Positions 36,504 to 44,610 of a stretch of 64,000 bases of DNA are shown here, one piece after another. The first letter of the stretch is position 1. The number at the start of each line of letters is the position of its first letter. The position numbers and the translations under genes are program-made. The notes beneath the pieces are model-generated. The model saw nothing but the letters and a program-made list of their open reading frames with translations, was not told where the DNA came from and made no database searches. The stretch spans positions 1-64,000 of the forward strand of contig JBKEHQ010000001.1 of the NCBI GenBank assembly GCA_046710875.1, in the 5' to 3' direction. The DNA comes from MGIIb-O3 sp046710875 (GTDB taxonomy: Archaea > Thermoplasmatota > Poseidoniia > Poseidoniales > Thalassarchaeaceae).

Positions 36504-38105
36504 ATGGGAAAGCACCACGCTGGAGATCGAAGAATAATAACTATCAGTTTACCAGAAGATATTGCTAAAAAACTAGATTTAAATGTCGGTAAGGGTAAAG
36601 ATACTGGGCGTTCAGCAACTATTTGTAAAATGATTTCCGAATCATTAGACTCTAAAATTCCAAAGATAGTCAAAGCAACTGATATATCTTCTATAAGTCC
36701 TAAATTAATCACTGGTAAAATAAGAGAAGAAGTCGATACTATGGGAATAGTTGAAGTGCCCGCAGATCGATATTATGGAGCACAAACTGCAAGATCTTTA
36801 ATAAATTTCAAAATAGGTGATGATATCATGCCTCGATCAATAATAAGGGCATTTGGAATATTAAAACAATCAGCAGCTGAAGTTAATATTGAGTTAGGAG
36901 AGTTAAATTCAGAAATTGGTAAATTAATAGTCAGTACCTGTGATGAGGTCATATCTGGAAATTTAGATGATCACTTCCCTCTTCGTATTTGGCAAACTGG
37001 TTCTGGTACCCAAACAAATATGAATGCTAATGAAGTAATTGCAAATAGGGCAATTGAAATGGTTAATGGCGTTTTAGGAAGTAAAATACCTGTACATCCA
37101 AATGACCACGTAAATATGGCACAATCAAGTAATGATACATTCCCAACTGCTATGCATTTAGCTGCAGGAGAAGAAATATATCATAAATTATTACCTTCGG
37201 TAAGATTTATGAAATCTGAATTTGAAAAGAAAGTAATTGAATTTGATGGTATTATAAAAATTGGACGCACACACCTTATGGATGCAGTTCCATTAACTCT
37301 TAGCCAAGAATTTAGTGGATATGTTGCTATGCTAAATGCAGATATAACGAGGATTGAATTTATACTAACTGATCTATTTGAATTGGCCCTAGGTGGGACT
37401 GCAGTAGGAACCGGATTAAATTCCCATCCTGATTTCGCAAAACTAGTCGCTCTAAAAATGGCAGAAAAAACAGGACTTCCATTCGAAACAGCTAACAATA
37501 AATTTGCACAATTGGCAGCACATGATGCAGTAGTTTCAGCATCTGGGGCATTAAACACACTATCAGTATCATTAATGAAGATTGCAAATGATATACGTTG
37601 GTTAGCATCGGGTCCACGCTGTGGATTTGGCGAACTATCTCTTCCAGCCAATGAGCCTGGATCTAGCATAATGCCGGGTAAAGTAAATCCTACACAAGCC
37701 GAAGCAATGACGATGGTTTGTTGCCAAGTTATGGGTAATAACTCTGCAATATCTATTGGAGGCAGCCAGGGTAATTTCGAATTAAATGTTTTCAAGCCAA
37801 TGATGATACATAATCTTCTTCACAGCATCAATCTTTTATCTGATTGCTGTAATTCATTTACAAATAATTGTATTATTGGTATTACTGCAAACAAAAGTCA
37901 GATAAATAAACACCTTGAAAATTCTTTAATGTTAGTTACAGCGCTAAATTCACACATTGGATATGATAATTCAGCCAAGATAGCCAAACATGCACATAAA
38001 AACAACCTAACATTAAGACAGAGTGCAATTAAGTTAGAACTCTTAACTGATAAACAATTCAATGATTGGGTAGTTGCTAAAGATATGACAGGGCCAAAGA
38101 AATAA
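36504..38105 (+). CDS. fumC: Class II fumarate hydratase with N-terminal ribbon-helix-helix domain
   Basis: 533 residues, about 70 more than ordinary FumC. Residues 1-50 form an apparent RHH (CopG/Arc-like) domain: RRIITISLPEDIAKKLD as beta strand plus helix 1, then GRSATICKMISESL as helix 2. A linker leads to fumarase starting at about residue 74 (EEVDTMGIVEVPADRYYGAQ). Catalytic motifs are present: TGSGTQTNMNANEV (about 168), AQSSNDTFPTAMH (about 207), GRTHLMDA, and the signature GSSIMPGKVNPTQAEAM (about 391). It interconverts fumarate and malate in the TCA cycle. The frame is uninterrupted and ATG 36504 fits an RHH protein. The fusion is unusual; DNA binding is inference. Confidence 0.9.
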   Translation: MGKHHAGDRRIITISLPEDIAKKLDLNVGKGKDTGRSATICKMISESLDSKIPKIVKATDISSISPKLITGKIREEVDTMGIVEVPADRYYGAQTARSLINFKIGDDIMPRSIIRAFGILKQSAAEVNIELGELNSEIGKLIVSTCDEVISGNLDDHFPLRIWQTGSGTQTNMNANEVIANRAIEMVNGVLGSKIPVHPNDHVNMAQSSNDTFPTAMHLAAGEEIYHKLLPSVRFMKSEFEKKVIEFDGIIKIGRTHLMDAVPLTLSQEFSGYVAMLNADITRIEFILTDLFELALGGTAVGTGLNSHPDFAKLVALKMAEKTGLPFETANNKFAQLAAHDAVVSASGALNTLSVSLMKIANDIRWLASGPRCGFGELSLPANEPGSSIMPGKVNPTQAEAMTMVCCQVMGNNSAISIGGSQGNFELNVFKPMMIHNLLHSINLLSDCCNSFTNNCIIGITANKSQINKHLENSLMLVTALNSHIGYDNSAKIAKHAHKNNLTLRQSAIKLELLTDKQFNDWVVAKDMTGPKK

Positions 38106-38141
38106 AATAATATTGGGCGAAGATAACCAAGTTGGGAGCAA

Positions 38142-38177
38142 CAGAGAACAACGCCTATGGGGGGGCGTTGTTCTCTG
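38142..38177 (-). terminator. 14-bp GC-containing hairpin at the 3' end of the candidate RNA
   Basis: Arms 38142-38155 and 38164-38177 are perfectly complementary (CAGAGAACAACGCC with GGCGTTGTTCTCTG) around an 8-base loop. It lies 36 bases after the fumarase stop and at the distal end of the minus-strand RNA. There is no U-run on either strand, so it may be a 3' stabilising hairpin rather than an intrinsic terminator. Confidence 0.55.
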
Positions 38178-38500
38178 AATACTCCGCAGGGTCTGGTTCC
38201 ATTTTAGTCGTAAGACGTTTAATTTTCCCAGGTAGCTACTCATAATCCACTAAGGATTATTTTGTTTGATGTTTCCATCTTTTCCGACTTTTGATAAATT
38301 ACTTTTTCATTTGCCGTTTTTGTTTCTATTACCAATTCTCACTGGTTCTTTTCACAAAACTAGTACCATTACACTCCACGATTTTAATCGCGCTCGTTTT
38401 TGCGTGTTTCTCTTTCAATTTTACTTGATTGTTCCTCACGACACAACTCAGGATTGTCTCCTCCCCCTTCTTGTGTGTACCTCTACGGTATGGTATCTGA

Positions 38501-38543
38501 TTCGGTTTTGTTTTCCCCGCCTAAACGTTCGGTTTTGTTTTCC
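38501..38543 (-). repeat. Tandem 16-base repeat within the candidate RNA
   Basis: TTCGGTTTTGTTTTCC occurs exactly at 38501-38516 and 38528-38543, a 27-base period. In the proposed RNA both copies read GGAAAACAAAACCGAA, an A-rich single-stranded-looking element that could be a repeated protein- or RNA-binding site. Confidence 0.8.
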
Positions 38544-38768
38544 TCAGCCCCTGTTGTTTATTTTTCCATTCTTTCGTTTGGATATTTCCACTTCAGTTCT
38601 ACCGCCGTCTCAATCACCCACAGGTGATCTCGACTATTGCCTCGATTTCTTTTCAGAAATCGATTTTACTACCCCAAATTTGAGGCTCGGTTTTTGTGGC
38701 CCGCGGATTAGCCGAAGCGTCTCCACACCACTCCCTCGGAGCAGCAAGGCAAATAGGGAGATGCCTGG

Positions 38769-38783
38769 CTTTTAAATGTTTCG
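38769..38783 (-). promoter_or_regulatory. Archaeal BRE/TATA-like promoter for the candidate RNA
   Basis: On the minus strand the sequence CGAAACATTTAAAAG combines a purine-rich BRE (CGAAA) with a TATA box (TTTAAAAG). With the usual spacing of about 25 bases, transcription would start near 38748. The element lies in the gap downstream of the beta-propeller stop, so the RNA would have its own promoter. Prediction by eye. Confidence 0.5.
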
Positions 38784-38845
38784 GCAATAAAGCCGCAGTA
38801 CACTGGAAATGCCCCTCCAATTACGTTAATTTCCACTGAAATTTT

Positions 38846-39922
38846 TTAATCACGAAGTTTTCTTATTCTCTCTTTGAGCAGTGACCTCTTTTCATCATTT
38901 ACTACAAATTTATTTGAGGATTTCAAGCGACGATTCAATACCTTTTCTTCGATTAAGAAAATTTTACCTTCAGAATCGCCAAGGACTAAAATTTCACCAT
39001 TACTTTTCATTTTTCTTATTCTTGAATTATGTTTTATATGATATTTTAATGCCCCTGAATCAACATCAATTATGCTAATTATGGAATTAGTTGTCCAAGT
39101 CGAGACCCATAAACAATCAATGCTCTCAATCAATGGGCCATTGACAATTTTATCTATAATTCCGTTAACATTATATTCCCAATTATTTTCTTTAGAGTAT
39201 ATCATTCCAGATTCTAATCCAATAACCATATCTTTCATAACTTCTATTGCCTTTACCGGATAATCTCCTATTTTTACTTCCTGAATTTCATCTTTGTTTA
39301 ATACTGTAATCAATCCATTACTATGCCCAAGGTAAATAATTTGATCTTTTTTAAATCCAGCTGTAATTGGATTTTCATTTTTTAATGATACATATTCGAC
39401 TTTTTTTCCGGGTATAATTTTCCCATATCCACATTTGGGTCTACTAAGTCCTACGCATACTCCATATTTTGTTGAACAGAAAAACCACGGCTTACCTTCT
39501 ATAATCCACTTTTCTATAATTTTTCCATTTTGATCTAAATGCCATATTATTGATTCAGAATAGTTAGAAATATGTAGGTCATATATTGAGGAACTAACCC
39601 AAATATCACCATTATTCACTTGGACAAAATCACTCAAACCTTCTAATTTTAAACTCCATAAAATTTTACCTTCTAACAAATCAATTGAGTGCACATTACC
39701 TTCTTCAGTCAAGTATACTTTTTTTTCAAAAACAATTAATTCCGAACATGGGCCTTCAAACTTATTTCTCCATTTCTCAATTCCTGAATTTATAGACCAA
39801 CAAATCAATAATCCTTCTTTTGAACCGACTATTAGATAATCATCATGATTACTAATTACTGTACATTCACTATTCAAACTACGTACAAATGAAGAGATAT
39901 CTTCTAATCTCATATATTCCAT
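38846..39922 (-). CDS. PQQ/WD-like beta-propeller protein
   Basis: 358 residues made of repeated four-strand blades. Blade motifs include YLIVGSKEGLLICWSINSG followed by IEKWRNKFEG, then VYLTEEGNVHSIDLLEGKIL with WSLKLEG, then IIYLGHSNGLITVLNK, and ILVLGDSEGKIFLIEEK near the end. The pattern of strand, Gly turn and a terminal Trp matches PQQ-like or WD-type propellers used as binding scaffolds. There is no signal peptide, so it is probably cytoplasmic. The C-terminus is basic. It is followed 97 bases later by the start of the candidate RNA and preceded 23 bases upstream by the M32 carboxypeptidase on the same strand. Its partner is unknown. Confidence 0.75.
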   Translation of the reverse strand: MEYMRLEDISSFVRSLNSECTVISNHDDYLIVGSKEGLLICWSINSGIEKWRNKFEGPCSELIVFEKKVYLTEEGNVHSIDLLEGKILWSLKLEGLSDFVQVNNGDIWVSSSIYDLHISNYSESIIWHLDQNGKIIEKWIIEGKPWFFCSTKYGVCVGLSRPKCGYGKIIPGKKVEYVSLKNENPITAGFKKDQIIYLGHSNGLITVLNKDEIQEVKIGDYPVKAIEVMKDMVIGLESGMIYSKENNWEYNVNGIIDKIVNGPLIESIDCLWVSTWTTNSIISIIDVDSGALKYHIKHNSRIRKMKSNGEILVLGDSEGKIFLIEEKVLNRRLKSSNKFVVNDEKRSLLKERIRKLRD

Positions 39923-39945
39923 AATATTGACTCCCTGTGTTAAAT

Positions 39946-41442
39946 TTATATTCCATAAAGATCTTTTATCTTATTTTTTAAATAATTTATAAATTCATCA
40001 GACGATGGTGGTGAACCGGTGGCTTCTTCTATCAGTAAAGCGGGTTCCAGAATACTTCCTCTGGAATGTATATTTTCTCTCATCCAATCTAACAATGATG
40101 AAAAATCTCCTTCTTTAATTTGACTTTCTAAATCTCCCAAGTCTTTCCTTGCAGAAGTTAAAAGTTGAGCAGAATACAAATTACCCAACGTATAAGTTGG
40201 GAAATAACCAAATGCACCCATTGACCAATGAACATCTTGCAATACCCCTAATGTATCATTAGGTGGAATAACACCTAAAAATTCTTCATACATATTATTC
40301 CATACTTTTGGTAAATCATCAACTTCTATATCTCCACTAATCAACATCTTTTCTATTTCATATCTTATCATTATGTGGAGATTATAGGTTGCTTCGTCAG
40401 CCTCAACTCGAATTAAACTAGGCTCTATTAAATTCACTGAACGCCAAAGATCTTCTGGAGTAACATCTATCATATTATCAGGAAAACTTTCTGCCCACAA
40501 TGGTAGCGACCATTCGCAAAATGCCAAAGATCTACCAATCTGATTTTCCCATAATCTACTCTGACTTTCATGAATTCCAAGGCCATTTGCCTTTCCTGCT
40601 GGTTGAAAATCTAATGCCCTTGGCCTTCCTTGTTCGTATAGGCCGTGCCCTGTTTCATGCATTGAACCATAGAGGGAACCAAACGGTTCAGTCTCTGAGT
40701 ACCTAGTTGTCCATCGTACATCATCAGGATTAGGCCCTCCGCAAAATGGATGTGTAGAAGAATCTCTTCTGCCGGCATCAAAATCAAAACCTATTGATTC
40801 AGAGACCTTTTGACTTAGGAATTCTTGTCCTCGTTGATTCCAAGTACTCTTTTCAACCCATTCCATGTTAGGCCTCTTGCCGTTGTCCATTACAGATTTA
40901 ATCAGTGGAGCAACACTTTCTCTCAAGTTAGCAAATAATGGGTCTAATCTGGACACAGTGAGTCCGGATTCATAATTATCAAGTAAAGCATCATATCGTA
41001 ATTCTTCATATCCTAAATAATCCGCCTCTTGCCTAACTAAATCTATCATTTTCTTCAAGTCATCTCTAAATATTGAAAAATCATCTTTCGCACGTGCCTC
41101 AGTCCATGTTACCATGGACCTAGATCTATGCTTTGCGACCTCAATAACAAATTTAGTAGGTAATTTTGTCGCTTTATCATATGATTTTCTGATTAATCTT
41201 AGATTACCAGATTGAACCTCATTTAATTTCTCATCATTCTCTAATTCTATTAAGAGTTCACCAATTCGCAAATCCGTCATTTTAAGATGACCACTAGAAG
41301 ATAGCCATGCTAATTGTTCCGCCCTCAAAATCGAAGCATTCGGAGGCATCATTACTTCCTGATCCCAGCTTAATAATCCACCAATTTGTTCTATTAAATC
41401 AATCTCTTTCATCTTATCCATCAATTCTGAGTAAGCAGACAC
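39946..41442 (-). CDS. M32 family metallocarboxypeptidase (Taq type)
   Basis: 498 residues, the normal family length. The zinc-binding HEXXH motif is HETGHGLYEQG (about residues 263-273), with the M32-typical helix GIHESQSRLWENQIGRS about 25 residues on, providing the third zinc ligand. Other signatures are DVRWTTRY and the late NLYSAQLL. The enzyme removes C-terminal residues from peptides in the cytoplasm and probably helps in protein or peptide scavenging. ATG 41442 lacks a strong Shine-Dalgarno. It heads a leftward pair with the beta-propeller gene. Confidence 0.94.
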   Translation of the reverse strand: MSAYSELMDKMKEIDLIEQIGGLLSWDQEVMMPPNASILRAEQLAWLSSSGHLKMTDLRIGELLIELENDEKLNEVQSGNLRLIRKSYDKATKLPTKFVIEVAKHRSRSMVTWTEARAKDDFSIFRDDLKKMIDLVRQEADYLGYEELRYDALLDNYESGLTVSRLDPLFANLRESVAPLIKSVMDNGKRPNMEWVEKSTWNQRGQEFLSQKVSESIGFDFDAGRRDSSTHPFCGGPNPDDVRWTTRYSETEPFGSLYGSMHETGHGLYEQGRPRALDFQPAGKANGLGIHESQSRLWENQIGRSLAFCEWSLPLWAESFPDNMIDVTPEDLWRSVNLIEPSLIRVEADEATYNLHIMIRYEIEKMLISGDIEVDDLPKVWNNMYEEFLGVIPPNDTLGVLQDVHWSMGAFGYFPTYTLGNLYSAQLLTSARKDLGDLESQIKEGDFSSLLDWMRENIHSRGSILEPALLIEEATGSPPSSDEFINYLKNKIKDLYGI

Positions 41443-41545
41443 GAACCTCCGAGATTGTTCTAAGACACATAGGTTACGGATAGAGTCTTAATTAATTGAC
41501 TTAATTAAACATCTTCTTTCAAAATAGAATCAAATTTCCGAACTA

Positions 41546-43135
41546 TTGATGGTAGATTATGATTCGCGCAAATCAATGGTCAGCAGCGATGTCCGCGTCA
41601 ACATTTCTGTGACAGATAGAATTTTACTTCATTTATGGGAACAAGATCACCAAGCTGATCATTATTTAGTAACATATGAAATGACAAGACCTGGAATAGC
41701 AGAAGTTTGTGCATTACATCCACCAAATGTGTCCAGATCAATGAGAGATATTATTTCTGAAGGATGGGCAACCGAACATACGAGGTCAATCAGGGGAGAT
41801 GACCGAAGGCAAAAAACATGGCAATTATCTGATGACGGGCGTTATGCAATTTCCGAGAAGATGCCTCAACTTCGTTCGACAAAAGTATTGCTCAGGGGAC
41901 GAGATAATAATCTCCTTGAAATAAGAGCAGACGAAGCATCTTTGAATCTAAAAGCGAATCTTACACTACTACAAATCTTAATGCATGCACAACATGAAGG
42001 CGTTCTTAATTTTGGAGACATTAGATTTGGGACAATAATTAATTCAGATGAAAATACAAAACCCGGCTCAATTAGTATGTTATCTGGAGCCCATTCAACA
42101 TATCATACTCGTCCTCCTGATACCCGGACTGTCCATGGGCGAAAACTCGAAAAAGATGGAATAAGTAAATGGTACAAATCCAAAACACCTTTATTTGTTC
42201 TATCAGGTATAGCTGGTTGTGGTAAAACTACTTTAGTATCGTTTTGGATTGATGATGTTTTAAACAATAATCCAGAAACAGAAGTTATGTATTATCCTTG
42301 TCAACCTTGGGACACAACACTTGGAATAGCTACTAGTATATTGCATCGCTTCGGTATACGTTCACCAGATAAATCACAGGACCCATATGGTGTCTTAGAG
42401 ACAATACCTCTTAAACCAGGAATGGACTTTAATTTAGATTTATACAGGCGTAGAGTTACAGCCCATTTATTGGATAAAAAAAATCTTAGAAAAGATAATA
42501 TTAATCAAATTCTTATAATTTTAGATGATGTACATAACATTGATTTGTCCGGGCAGAATTTTTTTGGAATGCTATTACAAATTGCTGAAGATACAAATAT
42601 TCGCCTCTTGATGATATCTAGAAAAAATTTAAGTTTTTACGATCGTAGAGACGTACATACCCGTAATCGTGTAAATGAATTTACACTTTCAGGACTTTCT
42701 GTTGAAGAAATAACTGTCTGGCTTAATACATTACCATTATCAAAAAATGCCCCTATAGCGGAAATCTATCAAGCTACGGGGGGGCATCCTCTTGCTTTAG
42801 AATTATTAGAATTATATGGTCAGATATTACATGATGATTGGTTGAGATTTTTGGACGAAGAAATCCTGAATGTATTACCGAAAGATCATAGAGAAATACT
42901 GGCTCTTCTTGCAGTATCCGATCGACCAGTTCCTTGGAAGATTCTAGCCGATGCAGCAGACTTTAGTGGAAAGCCTCCATCTCAAATTATTGAGCGAGGA
43001 TTGATGCTCGAACTTACTGAAGGAATGTGGATCCATGAAGCCCTAAGGTCAAGATTACTTAGGGAAGTAGGAGTAACAAACGAAATTAGGTTAAAGAAAT
43101 TAAAGAATGCTAGATTAAGACATATGACGATCTAA
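41546..43135 (+). CDS. STAND-type ATPase with N-terminal winged-helix domain
   Basis: 529 residues. Residues about 20-110 look like a winged helix-turn-helix (ILLHLWEQDHQADHYLV, then VSRSMRDIISEGWATEH). The NB-ARC/STAND-like ATPase core has Walker A GIAGCGKTT (about 221-229), Walker B ILIILDDVHNID (about 322-333) and sensor region LLMISRKN. It ends with TGGHPLALELLELYG, the GxP motif of STAND proteins, and a further winged helix (about 440-520). Such proteins act as signal-responsive regulators. There is no obvious repeat sensor domain. A second Met at 41549 and one at residue 11 are alternative starts. Its end overlaps thioredoxin by 21 bases. Confidence 0.83.
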   Translation: MMVDYDSRKSMVSSDVRVNISVTDRILLHLWEQDHQADHYLVTYEMTRPGIAEVCALHPPNVSRSMRDIISEGWATEHTRSIRGDDRRQKTWQLSDDGRYAISEKMPQLRSTKVLLRGRDNNLLEIRADEASLNLKANLTLLQILMHAQHEGVLNFGDIRFGTIINSDENTKPGSISMLSGAHSTYHTRPPDTRTVHGRKLEKDGISKWYKSKTPLFVLSGIAGCGKTTLVSFWIDDVLNNNPETEVMYYPCQPWDTTLGIATSILHRFGIRSPDKSQDPYGVLETIPLKPGMDFNLDLYRRRVTAHLLDKKNLRKDNINQILIILDDVHNIDLSGQNFFGMLLQIAEDTNIRLLMISRKNLSFYDRRDVHTRNRVNEFTLSGLSVEEITVWLNTLPLSKNAPIAEIYQATGGHPLALELLELYGQILHDDWLRFLDEEILNVLPKDHREILALLAVSDRPVPWKILADAADFSGKPPSQIIERGLMLELTEGMWIHEALRSRLLREVGVTNEIRLKKLKNARLRHMTI

Positions 43136-43432
43136 CCAAGTATCCATAGCAGGTTTAGGCATTGCACCAGTCATTTGCTCTACTACTTTCCCATTATGAA
43201 ATAGTAGTAGATTCGGAATACCCCTAACTCCATATTTTCCAGGCGTTAATGTATTTGTGTCAGTATTTACTTTTGCTATTGTAATGTCACGTTGTTGTGC
43301 AATTTCTGACAATACAGGGGCAATCATCTTACAAGGTCCACACCAAGGAGCCCAAAAATCAACCAATACCCATTCATTACCATTCGTAATCATATCAAAA
43401 TCTGCATCGTTTACATCTATAACTTGGCCCAT
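43115..43432 (-). CDS. trx: Thioredoxin
   Basis: 105 residues from ATG 43432, chosen because GTAGGTG lies seven bases upstream and the protein then has canonical thioredoxin length. A longer frame from 43492 would add 20 residues including CLDC; I consider that unlikely. The active site is WCGPCK with Cys31 and Cys34, and the cis-Pro loop is VRGIPNLLLF. It reduces protein disulfides in the cytoplasm. The 3' end overlaps the STAND gene on the opposite strand. No thioredoxin reductase is nearby. Confidence 0.94.
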   Translation of the reverse strand: MGQVIDVNDADFDMITNGNEWVLVDFWAPWCGPCKMIAPVLSEIAQQRDITIAKVNTDTNTLTPGKYGVRGIPNLLLFHNGKVVEQMTGAMPKPAMDTWLDRHMS

Positions 43433-43554
43433 TATTACACCTACATCACAGTCGAGGCATTGATAACCTATCAACATGTGTCTTGAAATCAAGTATATTT
43501 AGTCAAATTCATTTACCGCCATCTATTGCATAGTATCCAAGCGAGGTCATTATT

Positions 43555-44235
43555 TTGGAAATTACCCCTAGCATTCTAACTGCAAACTTTTGTGAACTTG
43601 GTAAAACTTTAGATGAAGCCGTAGAAGCAGGAATAAAATGGATTCATATGGATGTTATGGACGGTAACTGGGTAATTAACCGTACCATAACATTTGGCCC
43701 AGCACTAATTCGTTCTGTCAGAGATAGATTGGGCCCAAACATATTTATTGATTGCCATTTAATGATAAATAATGCAGAAGAAACGTGGGAGCAATATGCT
43801 AAAGCGGGCGTAAATATGATTATAGCACACTTTGAAGCAGTTGAAAATTTTGAAAAATTGATAACTGATGTACACGGTTATGGAATACAAGTAGGTTGTG
43901 TAATTAATCCTAGTACTGAACCTTCTGAAATAATTCATTTACTTCCTAATTTAGATCTAATCCTCGTTATGTCAGTAGTTCCAGGTAAAGGGGGGCAATC
44001 TTTTATGGATGAAGTTGAGGGCAAAGTACGTTATTTTAGAAATGCCATAGATAATCAAATATCTTCAGGAGGTTATGAAACAAAACTGATGATTGATGGG
44101 GGTATAAAAAATCATAATGCAGCAATAGTTTCTGATTGGGGGATAGATATAGCCGTGGTTGGATCAGGATTGATAAATGATCAGGGTACAATCAAAGCAA
44201 ATCTTAATTTTATACATGCAGCCATCAATAAATAA
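43555..44235 (+). CDS. rpe: Ribulose-phosphate 3-epimerase
   Basis: 226 residues from a TTG start at 43555, with GCGAGGTC about ten bases before. A TIM barrel with PSILTANFCELG (5-16), the catalytic Asp in WIHMDVMDGNWV (about 29-40), DCHLMI (about 62-67), VVPGKGGQSF (about 142-151) and the second catalytic Asp in LMIDGGIKNHN. It interconverts ribulose 5-phosphate and xylulose 5-phosphate in the pentose phosphate pathway, an enzyme missing from many archaea. It is followed 46 bases later by bolA, possibly in one transcript. Confidence 0.94.
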   Translation: MEITPSILTANFCELGKTLDEAVEAGIKWIHMDVMDGNWVINRTITFGPALIRSVRDRLGPNIFIDCHLMINNAEETWEQYAKAGVNMIIAHFEAVENFEKLITDVHGYGIQVGCVINPSTEPSEIIHLLPNLDLILVMSVVPGKGGQSFMDEVEGKVRYFRNAIDNQISSGGYETKLMIDGGIKNHNAAIVSDWGIDIAVVGSGLINDQGTIKANLNFIHAAINK

Positions 44236-44281
44236 ATTTCTACACCAAGAATTCAATAGTGACCTCCTGTTGTAACATACA

Positions 44282-44599
44282 ATGGTAACCGAACAATGGG
44301 TTGTTGATGAGGTTCTCAAGGTTGTTCCCGATGCAGATGTTTCTGTCACAGATTTACATAAAAGTGGAGATCACTTTCACGTCAGAATTATTTCTAATCA
44401 ATACGAAGGTATTAGGCCATTACAACGACAACGTCCAATTTTAAATCATTTCAAACAATTTATTACTCAGAATATAGTACACGCTTTAGATTTAAAGTGT
44501 ATGACATTTGATCAAGCAAAGAAAAGTGGGGAAACCGCCTTTGACCCACACGGCGATGATGTAGAATTCTTCGGAGTTCATATAAGAAGGGAAAAATAG
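44282..44599 (+). CDS. bolA: BolA family protein
   Basis: 105 residues. The class II KH-like BolA fold is shown by DADVSVTDLHKSGDHFHVRI (about 18-37), with the conserved FHV motif and His. QRPILNHFKQFI follows (about 59-70), and the C-terminal ALDLKCMTFDQA has the conserved cysteine region. BolA proteins form [2Fe-2S]-bridged complexes with monothiol glutaredoxins. The next gene, 11 bases downstream, is exactly such a glutaredoxin, which strongly supports both calls. ATG 44282 follows an AT-rich leader without a clear Shine-Dalgarno. Confidence 0.9.
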   Translation: MVTEQWVVDEVLKVVPDADVSVTDLHKSGDHFHVRIISNQYEGIRPLQRQRPILNHFKQFITQNIVHALDLKCMTFDQAKKSGETAFDPHGDDVEFFGVHIRREK

Positions 44600-44610
44600 G
44601 AGTGAATAAA

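Larger units (their letters stand above)
38142..38748 (-). ncRNA. Candidate large structured non-coding RNA (about 600 nt)
   Basis: This is the largest gene-free gap and it is unlike its surroundings. Read on the minus strand, it is full of compact hairpins joined by A-rich linkers. Three hairpins have GNRA loops: 38643-38662 (8-9 bp, GAAA), 38331-38346 (6 bp, GAGA) and 38268-38279 (4 bp, GAAA). Others are 38613-38628 (6 bp), 38242-38260 (7 bp), 38579-38590 (4 bp) and the 14-bp hairpin at 38142-38177. The segments 38700-38707 and 38183-38191 pair as an 8-bp closing stem with one bulged base. GNRA loops appear only on this strand. BRE/TATA-like sequence lies upstream. I find no convincing RNase P, SRP or rRNA core motifs. 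Ends are approximate. Confidence 0.6.

Noticed and set aside
37181..37795. 204-residue minus-strand frame
   Set aside because: Antisense shadow of the fumarase catalytic core.
38142..38748. RNase P RNA as the identity of the structured region
   Set aside because: A GAGGAAA string occurs on the minus strand, but it is not followed by GUCC and no partner ACAGAAA...GGCUUA region is found.
38738..38750. GGAGCAGCAAGGC on the plus strand resembles the SRP RNA helix 8 motif
   Set aside because: The preceding GGAAG half of the conserved loop and the rest of the SRP fold are missing, and GNRA loops in this region point to the minus strand.
38266..38775. 169-residue plus-strand reading frame in the same gap
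   Set aside because: It is phenylalanine/proline/serine-rich low-complexity sequence, lacks a ribosome site and mirrors the A-rich RNA on the other strand.
43433..43492. Thioredoxin N-terminal extension with a CLDC pair
   Set aside because: The Shine-Dalgarno and family length favour ATG 43432.
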